A program made the position numbers and the translations under genes. The notes under the pieces are model-generated. The model had not been told where the DNA came from and did not search any database. It worked only from the letters and a program-made list of their open reading frames with translations. 5,173 nucleotides of DNA from an uncultured Armatimonadota bacterium (lineage in GTDB: Bacteria > Armatimonadota > Armatimonadia > Armatimonadales > Armatimonadaceae): positions 1 through 5,173 of the forward strand of contig CAIRTT010000328.1 of the NCBI GenBank assembly GCA_903881535.1, in the 5' to 3' direction. This document shows, one piece after another, positions 1 through 5,120 of the stretch (positions within the stretch are counted from its first letter, which is position 1; every line of letters begins with the position of its first letter).

Positions 1-42
1 GCTGCATAGCCGTCATCGCCTGGTACTTGTCAGGAAATGGAA

Positions 43-492
43 TCAGCCTCGCGGAGGCGCAAGCGGTGGCCTGGATGACCACTTGTTTGCAGCTGCATCC
101 GCGGTAGGGATTTTTGCTTCAAGGATGGACGTAAATCCACCAGCGAGTGTGAGCTGATTGATTCCATTTGTACATCGGGGCGCAAAAGATGAACCATTCA
201 AGAGCTCTGTGTTTGGCAGTGCGCAGACCGGACGCAACACCGGCGTGGTGTCTGTCATCGCTTTACAGCAACACTTGAGGTGGTTGCAGTCAGCACACAT
301 ACACGATTGGCCGTGCGTATCTGGCGTGAAAGGTTGTGCCACTGAGATCATCTGGATGTTGCTTTCAAGCACGAGAGAATCCTGTGCATTTGCAGGCATC
401 ACCGACAGCGAAAACACCACTGCAAAAAGCAGGATGATGTTGCGGCAGGCAAGGGCAATGTGGTTCACGATGAAACCATTTGCACCTTTCAT
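43..492 (-). CDS. Small secreted cysteine-cluster protein, function unknown
   Basis: From the ATG at 492 the protein is 149 residues. It begins with a signal peptide: a mildly basic n-region, a hydrophobic core IILLFAVVFSLSV, and a likely signal peptidase I site PANA|QD, so the product should be exported. About 20 residues into the mature chain lies a dense cluster, CMCADCNHLKCCCK (C-x-C-x2-C-x4-C-C-C), with two further Cys downstream. The rest is low in recognisable motifs and ends in a Pro/Arg-rich tail. I recognise no named family. From memory, similar short exported proteins with a Cys cluster occur in Verrucomicrobiota and Planctomycetota; binding of a soft metal is an inference from the cluster. 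The frame opens further upstream at an ATG at 516, and a GTG at 465 would give a shorter n-region. I prefer 492 because the signal peptide then starts sensibly and a TACAAT hexamer (523-528) would put transcription start near 516. No clear ribosome binding site precedes any of the three. Confidence 0.6.
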   Translation of the reverse strand: MKGANGFIVNHIALACRNIILLFAVVFSLSVMPANAQDSLVLESNIQMISVAQPFTPDTHGQSCMCADCNHLKCCCKAMTDTTPVLRPVCALPNTELLNGSSFAPRCTNGINQLTLAGGFTSILEAKIPTADAAANKWSSRPPLAPPRG

Positions 493-522
493 GCCGAATG
501 CTGACGTTTGTAACACATATTC

Positions 523-528
523 ATTGTA
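523..528 (-). promoter_or_regulatory. Possible -10 element of the Cys-cluster gene
   Basis: Read on the minus strand this is TACAAT, one change from TATAAT, in an AT-rich stretch. It lies 30 bases before the preferred ATG at 492. No good -35 hexamer sits 16-18 bases upstream; the best match there is TAAGTG. This would fit an activator-dependent promoter or a chance match. Confidence 0.25.
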
Positions 529-541
529 TGCATAGTTCTAC

Positions 542-563
542 GTTACACTTACAGTAACTTTAC
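542..563. promoter_or_regulatory. Overlapping inverted repeats, possible operator
   Basis: The plus strand holds GTTAC (542-546) and GTAAC (554-558) as an inverted repeat around a 7-base centre. A nested 9-base palindrome TTACAGTAA lies at 549-557, and GTAA-CT-TTAC at 554-563. The cluster sits where the -35 region of the Cys-cluster gene would be, so a regulator could bind here. No known operator consensus is matched. Confidence 0.25.
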
Positions 564-673
564 TAATTTAAACACTATCCAAGTGTGTCTAGCACCTTGG
601 CTTGATGCTTCAACCAGTAGATTTACCTGCGACACTGCAGACATGGATGTGCGTATCGATTCGCAATGCCTTT

Positions 674-1048
674 TTAGTGACAGAGATCGTTTGCAAGGAG
701 CTGCCGCAGCGTTCCGGCATCGAGACTGAGCCGCTTTGCGATAGTACTCCCGGGAGTGATGACCCTCCAAAATGGCATCACATTGGATTGTGAAATGCCA
801 TCTGCGAGTCGGGCGCATGCCGCTTCCGTAATGGACTTGAGCGCTTTGTTCGTAGCGAATGTACAACAGCCATCCGCATTAAAGGGTTCGGCTACGAGTG
901 CGCGAAACGCTTTCTCAGATGTCACAACGCCTGGAGACAAAAGCGGCAACGCAGCCTCTAAATTTGCGATAGTCGGAATCAGCATCTTCTGCCCAGCCAC
1001 AAGCCCACATTTGGCTCTGTCGAGGATGTGAATCGTTACATTTTCCAA
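674..1048 (-). CDS. MGMT / alkyltransferase-like (ATL) domain protein, divergent
   Basis: This 124-residue protein reads from a TTG at 1048; an in-frame TGA lies three codons upstream. Its layout resembles a small MGMT-like family related to O6-alkylguanine-DNA alkyltransferases, which flip alkylated guanine out of DNA. Matching features are a K-M-L-I-P entry (residues 21-25), a helical region with VVTSEKAFRAL (41-51) where the DNA-binding helix-turn-helix would sit, a CC pair (61-62) where relatives have GCPITTG, and MPFWRVI (91-97) aligned with PCHRVI of MGMT or PYWRTL of its relatives. The acceptor Cys position is therefore Phe (F93), so transfer of an alkyl group is not expected; a lesion-sensing role as in ATL proteins is possible. 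The protein stops at LLANDLCH, about 25 residues short of the relatives as I remember them, and its N-terminus is also slightly short. It could be a decaying gene. An ATG at 985 is an alternative start but would cut into the fold. Confidence 0.5.
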   Translation of the reverse strand: MENVTIHILDRAKCGLVAGQKMLIPTIANLEAALPLLSPGVVTSEKAFRALVAEPFNADGCCTFATNKALKSITEAACARLADGISQSNVMPFWRVITPGSTIAKRLSLDAGTLRQLLANDLCH

Positions 1049-1168
1049 TTGATGTCACCAACTTCTATTGATTGGATCTCTTCGCCTGTGAATCCCCTGA
1101 TGTGAATGTACACGAATGTCAGCCGAAGTGCTGTTCAGCAGCTTTGTACCGATACGGTCCCGTGACGG

Positions 1169-2020
1169 ATGCCGTTAGAATGCATTATGCAGAAGTTTGT
1201 ACATAGTACGCGTGCGTCCAGCAGTGATGTGTCTTCCAGCGGGACGGATCACGCTGTGGCTGAGCAGTCTGCAGAAAATTTCGAAGAGGTGGAGCGGGCG
1301 GTAACGAAGAGCGTGGCGGACACGGATAAGGCCCGCGTGTTGGCGCTCATCCTGATTCCAGCGCTCGGACTTTTACAGCTTGCGCTCAGCTATCCCCTCG
1401 GCCTGGTCGGGTATCTGCTCATCTTCATTGGACTCCTGGTTGGCATTGCGGGCGTATTCACAGCGACGCGTATCTACCGACGTGTGATCCGTTTCGGCCT
1501 CCCAGTCGTCATTCTGCTCTCGCTCACCAGCGGGTTTACGACCGTTACAAACCCTAGTGAGGACTGGGTCAATGGCCCGCGGTGGCTGGCATCCCGTGGT
1601 GCAAAGATGTGGGAGCCTGAGCTAAAAACCGTCCGTGAGGAATCAGAGTTGTTTGCGGTCCAGCAGCGGATGTTTACCGACAACATCCCGCATCCGCGTA
1701 TCAAGAGTACAGCCGGCTGGCTGGCTCCGGGTGCGGTGACCCGTGTCGCCAAGTCACCCAAAATGGTCCGTGTCAAAACGCGGATAGAGGCCGAAAAGCT
1801 CTGGAAAGACAATGCCGATGCACACGCCCGTTATCACGCGCAGCGTGTTTCCGGCATCCAGCGCATGTATTCAGCCTTTGAGGATGCCCTTGATGCGGGT
1901 GTTTTTCAGACAAAGCCAGCTGTGGATTCAGCGATGCTGTGGATGTTAATCATCGCGGCCACCGCGGTGGGCGACTTGCTCGCCGGGAGCATCCGGGCCA
2001 TCCGCCGGCGCCCAAGCTAG
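1169..2020 (+). CDS. Four-helix membrane protein with periplasmic domain, unknown function
   Basis: The 283-residue product is not a family I can name. A polar, Ser/Glu-rich N-terminus (1-54) is followed by hydrophobic segments at about 56-74, 77-99 and 107-124, a soluble stretch 125-252, and a fourth segment at about 255-275 before a basic tail (RAIRRRPS). Positively charged loops (KAR before helix 1, RIYRR between helices 2 and 3, the C-terminal tail) place the N-terminus, the 2-3 loop and the C-terminus in the cytoplasm. The 128-residue domain is then on the outside; it contains tryptophans (W133, W139, W148, W184, W212) and a charged, likely helical segment 195-245. No catalytic motif is visible. 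The ATG at 1169 gives the longest form; an ATG at 1187 is equally possible, and neither has a convincing ribosome binding site. It is divergent from the MGMT-like gene (120-base gap) and has no co-directional partner, so context gives no clue to function. Confidence 0.75.
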   Translation: MPLECIMQKFVHSTRASSSDVSSSGTDHAVAEQSAENFEEVERAVTKSVADTDKARVLALILIPALGLLQLALSYPLGLVGYLLIFIGLLVGIAGVFTATRIYRRVIRFGLPVVILLSLTSGFTTVTNPSEDWVNGPRWLASRGAKMWEPELKTVREESELFAVQQRMFTDNIPHPRIKSTAGWLAPGAVTRVAKSPKMVRVKTRIEAEKLWKDNADAHARYHAQRVSGIQRMYSAFEDALDAGVFQTKPAVDSAMLWMLIIAATAVGDLLAGSIRAIRRRPS

Positions 2021-2435
2021 CTAGAAGGCTTTCATTTCATTTATACAGTGATGCTGTTGTTCCGTACTGGTTCCCAGCGTTCAAACAATGCCAAACTTTA
2101 TTTTCCAACAGTCACCACGAACTAAGTATTGATAATGGTTGCGATGAACGGTGATAGTCACCAGATAAACTGCCACATTCCAGCCATCAGCTGTTATCTA
2201 CCTCCGGTAAATTCAACTGGAAAGCTTTGCATCCAGTGTTGGAGTCTGCCACATCGATGCACTTTCAGTAATCAGGTGCCCAGGTGATGATGGCATTGCT
2301 CCATCCACCAGGTCATCAGAACAAGGCAGTGCTTTAATGTGTTCTGTCTTGCGCCGGGAAGGACCGTCCATCCGCTCCCCGGCGGTGCGGGCTGGTTTTG
2401 CTGTTCCGATGTGGCCAGCCCGCACGAAAAACTAT
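2021..2435. other. Convergent intergenic region, no convincing gene
   Basis: The 415 bases lie between the ends of two convergent genes. An open frame of 70 codons on the minus strand (2213-2425) starts inside the inverted repeat, has no ribosome binding site and encodes a composition without recognisable domains, so I do not call it. The left part (2030-2230) is more AT-rich than the flanking genes. It is followed by a GC-rich part from 2350 with nested short inverted repeats, such as GCCGGG at 2352 against CCCGGC at 2378. The region may be decayed coding sequence, but I see no recognisable remnant. Confidence 0.5.
2385..2425. terminator. 11-bp perfect inverted repeat; possible terminator without U-tract
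   Basis: GTGCGGGCTGG (2385-2395) and CCAGCCCGCAC (2415-2425) pair perfectly around a 19-base loop. The hairpin begins 10 bases after the stop codon of the regulator-like gene, read on the minus strand, and lies between two convergent genes, a usual site for a terminator. No T-run follows the stem in either direction: after it come CGCCGGGG on the minus strand and GAAAAACT on the plus strand. It is therefore not a standard intrinsic terminator and may instead protect a 3' end or be a dispersed palindrome. Confidence 0.35.
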
Positions 2436-2732
2436 TTATGCCAACACAGGTAGCTTTGCGTTCATCACTTGGATGAGCTCACGCAAGGATGCCCCAGTGG
2501 AAAAGTAATCGCGCAGAAGTGCATCAAATGTTGGCTCTCCGTGTGCAGGTTCTGGAGAGTTATGCGTTGCTTCAGAGACATTTGAAATGGACTTGCGCTC
2601 ACGAATGGCTGCATCAAGCAACAGGCGAAGCTCAATCAGCTCACAGTCTGCGGTCGACAGCTGCAGGAAGTCCGCAGGCGTTCCAACACGAAAGCCAGCA
2701 TCTTCCAGACGTTGTTTCTTAGCTGCGTTCAT
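2436..2732 (-). CDS. Regulator-like small protein related to XRE/HigA-type antitoxins, HTH apparently lost
   Basis: The ATG at 2732 is chosen over the in-frame ATG at 2756 because AGGGAGG sits exactly six bases before it, and because the resulting start, MNAAKKQRLEDAGFRVG, matches how this family begins. The product is 98 residues. Residues 1-46 (RLE-x-GF-x-VG, then DFLQLS, then an ELIELRLLL helix and IRERK) look like the N-terminal helix region of small XRE-family regulators, often paired with RelE/HigB toxins. The C-terminal part (about 69-90, FDALLRDYFSTGASLRELIQVM) matches the family's final helices. Between them, residues 47-68 are polar and Pro/His-rich and carry no recognisable helix-turn-helix; the spacing is about ten residues shorter than in relatives as I recall them. 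DNA binding is therefore doubtful. No toxin gene flanks it: upstream is the cupin gene, 100 bases away. The family link is from memory of sequence patterns. Confidence 0.65.
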   Translation of the reverse strand: MNAAKKQRLEDAGFRVGTPADFLQLSTADCELIELRLLLDAAIRERKSISNVSEATHNSPEPAHGEPTFDALLRDYFSTGASLRELIQVMNAKLPVLA

Positions 2733-2738
2733 TTCAGT

Positions 2739-2745
2739 CCTCCCT
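2739..2745 (-). promoter_or_regulatory. Strong Shine-Dalgarno that fixes the start at 2732
   Basis: Read on the minus strand this is AGGGAGG, followed by ACTGAA and then ATG. It is the only near-perfect ribosome binding site among the genes in the window, and it excludes the longer start at 2756, whose codon lies upstream of it. Confidence 0.75.
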
Positions 2746-2795
2746 GTCGTAAGCAACCAACCGACATCGCCAGCATTTAGTAGCTCTTACATTCA

Positions 2796-2812
2796 ACATT
2801 TTGCGCAAATGT
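2796..2812. promoter_or_regulatory. Palindrome upstream of the regulator-like gene, candidate operator
   Basis: ACATTTTGCGCAAATGT contains the perfect 10-base palindrome TTTGCGCAAA (2800-2809). ACA and TGT flank it as further arms, with one extra T on the left. It lies 64 bases before the start at 2732, inside the 100-base gap. On the minus strand CTGACA just before it could be a -35 box and TGTAAG 18 bases later a weak -10, so the palindrome would sit in the promoter spacer. Small antitoxin-type regulators commonly autoregulate through palindromes; whether this protein still binds DNA is unclear. Confidence 0.35.
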
Positions 2813-2832
2813 CAGATAAATAAACCCATCCC

Positions 2833-3765
2833 CTAATGCTCATTATCCTTATGAAAACGAATGTCCAGTGTGCGCATATAGGTATGGATGCCCGCATCCT
2901 GGATGGGCATTAAGTACGCATTTTCGCCGCTCTCATTGTGATGCGAATGCCAGTAGCCCGGCGGCGTGGTGAATGCCCCTCCGGAGTACCAAGGCACTTT
3001 GATCGGATCAATCATCCGGCCGGCATCATCCACATGCTCCGCAACCAGCGTGTAACAGCCCGGTTTTGCATCGATGATGTAATCCAGCGCCACACTCTGA
3101 TGCCGATGCGGAAGCTGGTTCGCACCCACCGGGAGGATACCAATCATCGCCCAGAGGACGAGCGTGATCGTCATCGTCTGCGGGAAATGCGTATTGGTCA
3201 GGAGAACACTGATACGGGAGCGCTTGCCGGATTCCGGGTCGTTCAGCGCATCGTGGACGGCCGCAAGGGTCACATCCCATGGATAAAGCGTCGGCCGGAA
3301 CTTCGGCTCGGTTGCCGTGACGCCCAAATAACGTAGCAATGGCTCATCGTGCACCCAGTACAAAATCGTGTCACTGGTTGCGGAAATGGTCACATCCGCT
3401 GTCGCCGGGATGGTCACGAGATCACCCAATTGGTACGGAATGGATGCATCGCTTTCGGGAATCGTGATGATGCCCGTTCCACAGCGCGTAAAGATCAGCT
3501 GGGATGTGGCATTAACGCGCACGGTCAGCGTGTCGCCAGCGGTGACATGGATAAAGCTCGCGAGGAGTCCCGGGCTGCTCGCGGGACTGTCACACCTGAG
3601 CAATTCTGAAAGGTCGAGTGGCGTGATGCCCGTTGGCCGTCCTTCGTAGTTGTCAGGCGGAAACTCAAAGATTGGCATCGGGGGTGTCGTGCCATTTGCG
3701 AGCGGGTTTGCAGCCTTTGAGTATTCGATGGCACCGCCATCCCGTGTGTAGTTCTCAAGTTCCAT
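2833..3765 (-). CDS. Bicupin protein, gentisate-dioxygenase-like cupin superfamily
   Basis: The 310-residue protein holds two beta-barrel cupin regions. The first (about 60-140, with CGTGIITIPE and GDLVTIPA) has the cupin turns but no HxH motif, so it is probably structural. The second (about 205-290) carries PHRHQS (H220, H222) and PPGYWHSHHNESG (H273, H275, H276), the pattern for a bound metal such as Fe(II). It is followed by the conserved-looking end MPIQDAGIHTYMRTLDIRF. No signal peptide is present, so it is likely cytoplasmic. Relatives are commonly labelled cupin or gentisate 1,2-dioxygenase-like; substrate and reaction cannot be told from sequence, and no aromatic-degradation genes are nearby. 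The ATG at 3765 begins directly after GAACCACC with no ribosome binding site. A TAGAAT hexamer at 3775-3780 would place transcription start within a few bases of the ATG. Divergent from the nuclease gene. Confidence 0.8.
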   Translation of the reverse strand: MELENYTRDGGAIEYSKAANPLANGTTPPMPIFEFPPDNYEGRPTGITPLDLSELLRCDSPASSPGLLASFIHVTAGDTLTVRVNATSQLIFTRCGTGIITIPESDASIPYQLGDLVTIPATADVTISATSDTILYWVHDEPLLRYLGVTATEPKFRPTLYPWDVTLAAVHDALNDPESGKRSRISVLLTNTHFPQTMTITLVLWAMIGILPVGANQLPHRHQSVALDYIIDAKPGCYTLVAEHVDDAGRMIDPIKVPWYSGGAFTTPPGYWHSHHNESGENAYLMPIQDAGIHTYMRTLDIRFHKDNEH

Positions 3766-3774
3766 GGTGGTTCG

Positions 3775-3780
3775 ATTCTA
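3775..3780 (-). promoter_or_regulatory. Possible -10 element giving a leaderless cupin mRNA
   Basis: On the minus strand this reads TAGAAT, one change from TATAAT, and ends nine bases before the cupin ATG. Transcription would start about at the ATG, consistent with the missing ribosome binding site. The only upstream partner is TTAGGC at a 19-base spacing, a poor -35. Confidence 0.25.
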
Positions 3781-3861
3781 CCGAGTGGATGCCCTGGCGG
3801 CCTAATGGTGTCGCCTGCGTCAACGCATCTCAGCCATGCGATTTCATGGTATGTTTCCGCT

Positions 3862-4545
3862 ATGACACACATCATGCAGCGATTTTCGGCGGTGGTTGCG
3901 GCGTTTGTGGTTTGTTCGGTGGCATTCGCGGATGTCATCACGGGCAAAGTCGTCAGCGTCGCGGATGGCGATACGGTCACGGTTCTCACCCCTGCGAAGA
4001 AGCAGGTCAAGGTTCGTTTGGATGGCGTGGATGCTCCTGAGAAGGCCCAGGCCTTTGGCGATAAGTCCAAGCAGTTTACGAGTCAGATGGTTTTTGGCAA
4101 GCAGGTTTCTGTGGATGTCAAAGAGACGGATCGTTATGGGCGCAGTGTGGGTGTGGTCAGTGTGGATGGCAAGAACCTCAATGTCGCGCTCGTTTCAAAT
4201 GGGTTTGCGTGGTGGTACCGCGAGTATGCCAAGGATAACGAAGTCCTGATGAATGCGGAGAGCCGTGCGCGGCGTGAGCGCGTCGGGCTTTGGGCGGATG
4301 CTAATCCGGTGGCGCCGTGGGACTTCCGCCGGGGAGTTACGAGCTCGGATTCAGGGGTTGAGAAACCATCCTTGGGTTCGGTGGGCTCAGGGGTAAAGTC
4401 CGCATCCGACCCGGTTTTCATTACGAAGACGGGTAAGAAGTACCACTTGGATGGCTGTAGCGGCGTTTCGCGTACCAAGATACCGAGCACCCGCGGCGCG
4501 GCGGAGCGTCTGGGCTTGCAGGCTTGTTCGTTCTGTAAGCCATAA
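3862..4545 (+). CDS. Secreted thermonuclease (SNase-like) with C-terminal Cys/His zinc-binding-like module
   Basis: From the ATG at 3862 the product is 227 residues. A signal peptide comes first (MQRFSAVVAAFVVCSVAFA, cleavage near AFA|D), so the enzyme acts outside the cytoplasm. The SNase OB-fold follows: VADGDTV (D35, D37; Ca2+ site), RLDGVDAPE (R52 and E60, matching R35 and E43 of staphylococcal nuclease), TDRYGRSVG (R94, matching R87), then ALVSNGFAWWY and RRERVGLW. All catalytic residues are present, so Ca2+-dependent cleavage of DNA and RNA is expected. After a Ser/Gly-rich linker (about 160-183) a small module VFITKTGKKYHLDGCSG...LQACSFCKP has H195, C199, C222 and C225, resembling Ada-type or zinc-ribbon DNA-binding tails seen on some SNases. 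An ATG at 3874 starts exactly at the signal peptide and is as likely; the in-frame ATG at 3805 would add 19 residues that spoil the signal peptide. No ribosome binding site is clear for any. Confidence 0.9.
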   Translation: MTHIMQRFSAVVAAFVVCSVAFADVITGKVVSVADGDTVTVLTPAKKQVKVRLDGVDAPEKAQAFGDKSKQFTSQMVFGKQVSVDVKETDRYGRSVGVVSVDGKNLNVALVSNGFAWWYREYAKDNEVLMNAESRARRERVGLWADANPVAPWDFRRGVTSSDSGVEKPSLGSVGSGVKSASDPVFITKTGKKYHLDGCSGVSRTKIPSTRGAAERLGLQACSFCKP

Positions 4546-4590
4546 CTAGTAATTCTGTGTCGGGGTGGCGGCGTTGTTACAACTACTGCC

Positions 4591-4605
4591 TGCGTGGCGG
4601 ATGCA
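4591..4605 (+). repeat. Short partial copy of the dispersed-repeat 3' block
   Basis: TGCGTGGCGGATGCA differs at two of 15 bases from TGCGCGGTGGATGCA inside repeat copy B (4861-4875). It directly abuts the start of copy A, so it may be the truncated end of a further copy lying to the left. It is short enough that chance cannot be excluded. Confidence 0.3.
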
Positions 4606-4730
4606 AAATCTCCGCGTAGGGGAGGGCTGCCACGCCCTCCCGTGCTTTCGATTCGGTTTTGCCATTTGTTGATGTCAAAGCTGCGCTTGCCAGGTGGATG
4701 CATCGCGTGTGTGCCGATCTCACCGGATGT
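4606..4730 (+). repeat. Dispersed palindromic repeat, copy A
   Basis: The copy opens with AAATCTCCGCGTAGGGG, shared exactly with copy B. An 8-bp perfect hairpin follows: GGGAGGGC (4620-4627) against GCCCTCCC (4634-4641), loop TGCCAC. A divergent middle leads to a 47-base 3' block (4684-4730) containing GTGGATGCATCGCGTG, identical to B at 41 of 47 positions. It lies about 60 bases downstream of the nuclease stop. Open frames across it on the minus strand yield the same odd peptide (GTHAMHPP) as copy B, a by-product of the repeat and not a gene. GTAGGGG-led palindromes are common as dispersed elements in several bacterial groups, to my knowledge. Confidence 0.75.
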
Positions 4731-4774
4731 TATGAAAATCTCTTTTCCAAATTTGATGATGCATATCATTGAAC

Positions 4775-4903
4775 AAATCTCCGCGTAGGGGCGGACCGCC
4801 GTGTCCGCCCGCGCGTTTCGAAAATCGATTGCTTACGATCGGCATTATTCGATTCACGCTTGCGCGGTGGATGCATCGCGTGCGTGCCGAGGTCGCCGGA
4901 TGT
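4775..4903 (+). repeat. Dispersed palindromic repeat, copy B
   Basis: Same orientation as copy A, beginning 44 bases after its end. The stem is GGGCGGAC (4789-4796) against GTCCGCCC (4803-4810), loop CGCCGT. It differs from A at two stem positions, and both are matched on the other arm. The middle carries AATCGA (4823-4828) against TCGATT (4849-4854), a second small inverted repeat not preserved in A. The 3' block is 4857-4903. Confidence 0.75.
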
Positions 4904-4956
4904 AACGCGAAATCCCGTTGACCTTTCGGTTCGGCTGGGCTTGGCGGTAACGTCTG

Positions 4957-5120
4957 GTGGCCAAGTGGGTCGACCATCCCCGATGGCGGGTGTAATCATT
5001 TCGGATTGCGGCGGCGGATATTGCCATCGAGGATGGTGCCCGCCCTGCCAGCCGCCGAATGGGTGCTGGCTTGCAGTATCCGATAGCTGACCAGTCCGGC
5101 TAGCGGCCCACCCACTCCAC
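4957..5120. other. Segment of nested inverted repeats, possible structured RNA or palindromic element
   Basis: Several pairings can be read by eye. ACCATCCCCGATGGC (4973-4987) pairs with GCCATCGAGGATGGT (5023-5037) at 14 of 15 positions. GCCAGC (5047-5052) pairs with GCTGGC (5065-5070). CCGATAGC (5080-5087) pairs with GCTAGCGG (5099-5106) with one mismatch. An outer stem AGTGGGT (4964-4970) with ACCCACT (5110-5116), extended by GTGG (4957-4960) with CCAC (5117-5120), encloses all three. Alternatives exist, for instance GGCGGG (4985-4990) with CCCGCC (5039-5044). The strand is unknown, no promoter is visible, and I match it to no known RNA family. High GC content makes chance pairing easier. 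Confidence 0.35.

Noticed and set aside
158..535. 125-codon plus-strand frame opposite the Cys-cluster gene
   Set aside because: The minus-strand frame has a clear signal peptide and Cys motif; the plus frame has neither a start signal nor a domain.
2018..2055. Terminator just after the membrane protein gene (AAGC...GCTT then T-rich)
   Set aside because: The stem is only four base pairs and the following T-rich stretch is interrupted.
2213..2425. 70-codon open frame on the minus strand in the intergenic region
   Set aside because: It begins inside the inverted repeat, has no ribosome binding site, and the product shows no domain or sensible composition.
2436..3765. Toxin-antitoxin operon involving the regulator-like gene
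   Set aside because: No RelE/HigB-like frame lies next to it; the upstream gene is a 310-residue bicupin and the downstream region is non-coding.
3525..4070. 181-codon minus-strand frame spanning the cupin/nuclease junction
   Set aside because: It overlaps two well-supported genes and has no recognisable domain.
674..4545. A shared DNA-repair system of the MGMT-like and thermonuclease genes
   Set aside because: They are on opposite strands, about 2.8 kb apart, and the nuclease is exported, so a joint role has no support.
4134..4769. 211-codon open frame on the minus strand
   Set aside because: It is antisense to the C-terminal half of the nuclease and runs through repeat copy A; the peptide is Arg/Ser/Pro-rich as expected of a shadow frame.
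4606..4903. CRISPR array
   Set aside because: There are only two long, diverged copies, with a 44-base gap and no short identical repeats with regular spacers.
4955..4995. tRNA-like D-arm (GGTGGCCAAGTGGG)
   Set aside because: It resembles tRNA-Ser/Leu D-arms, but no acceptor stem, 7-base anticodon loop or T-arm follows in the right order.
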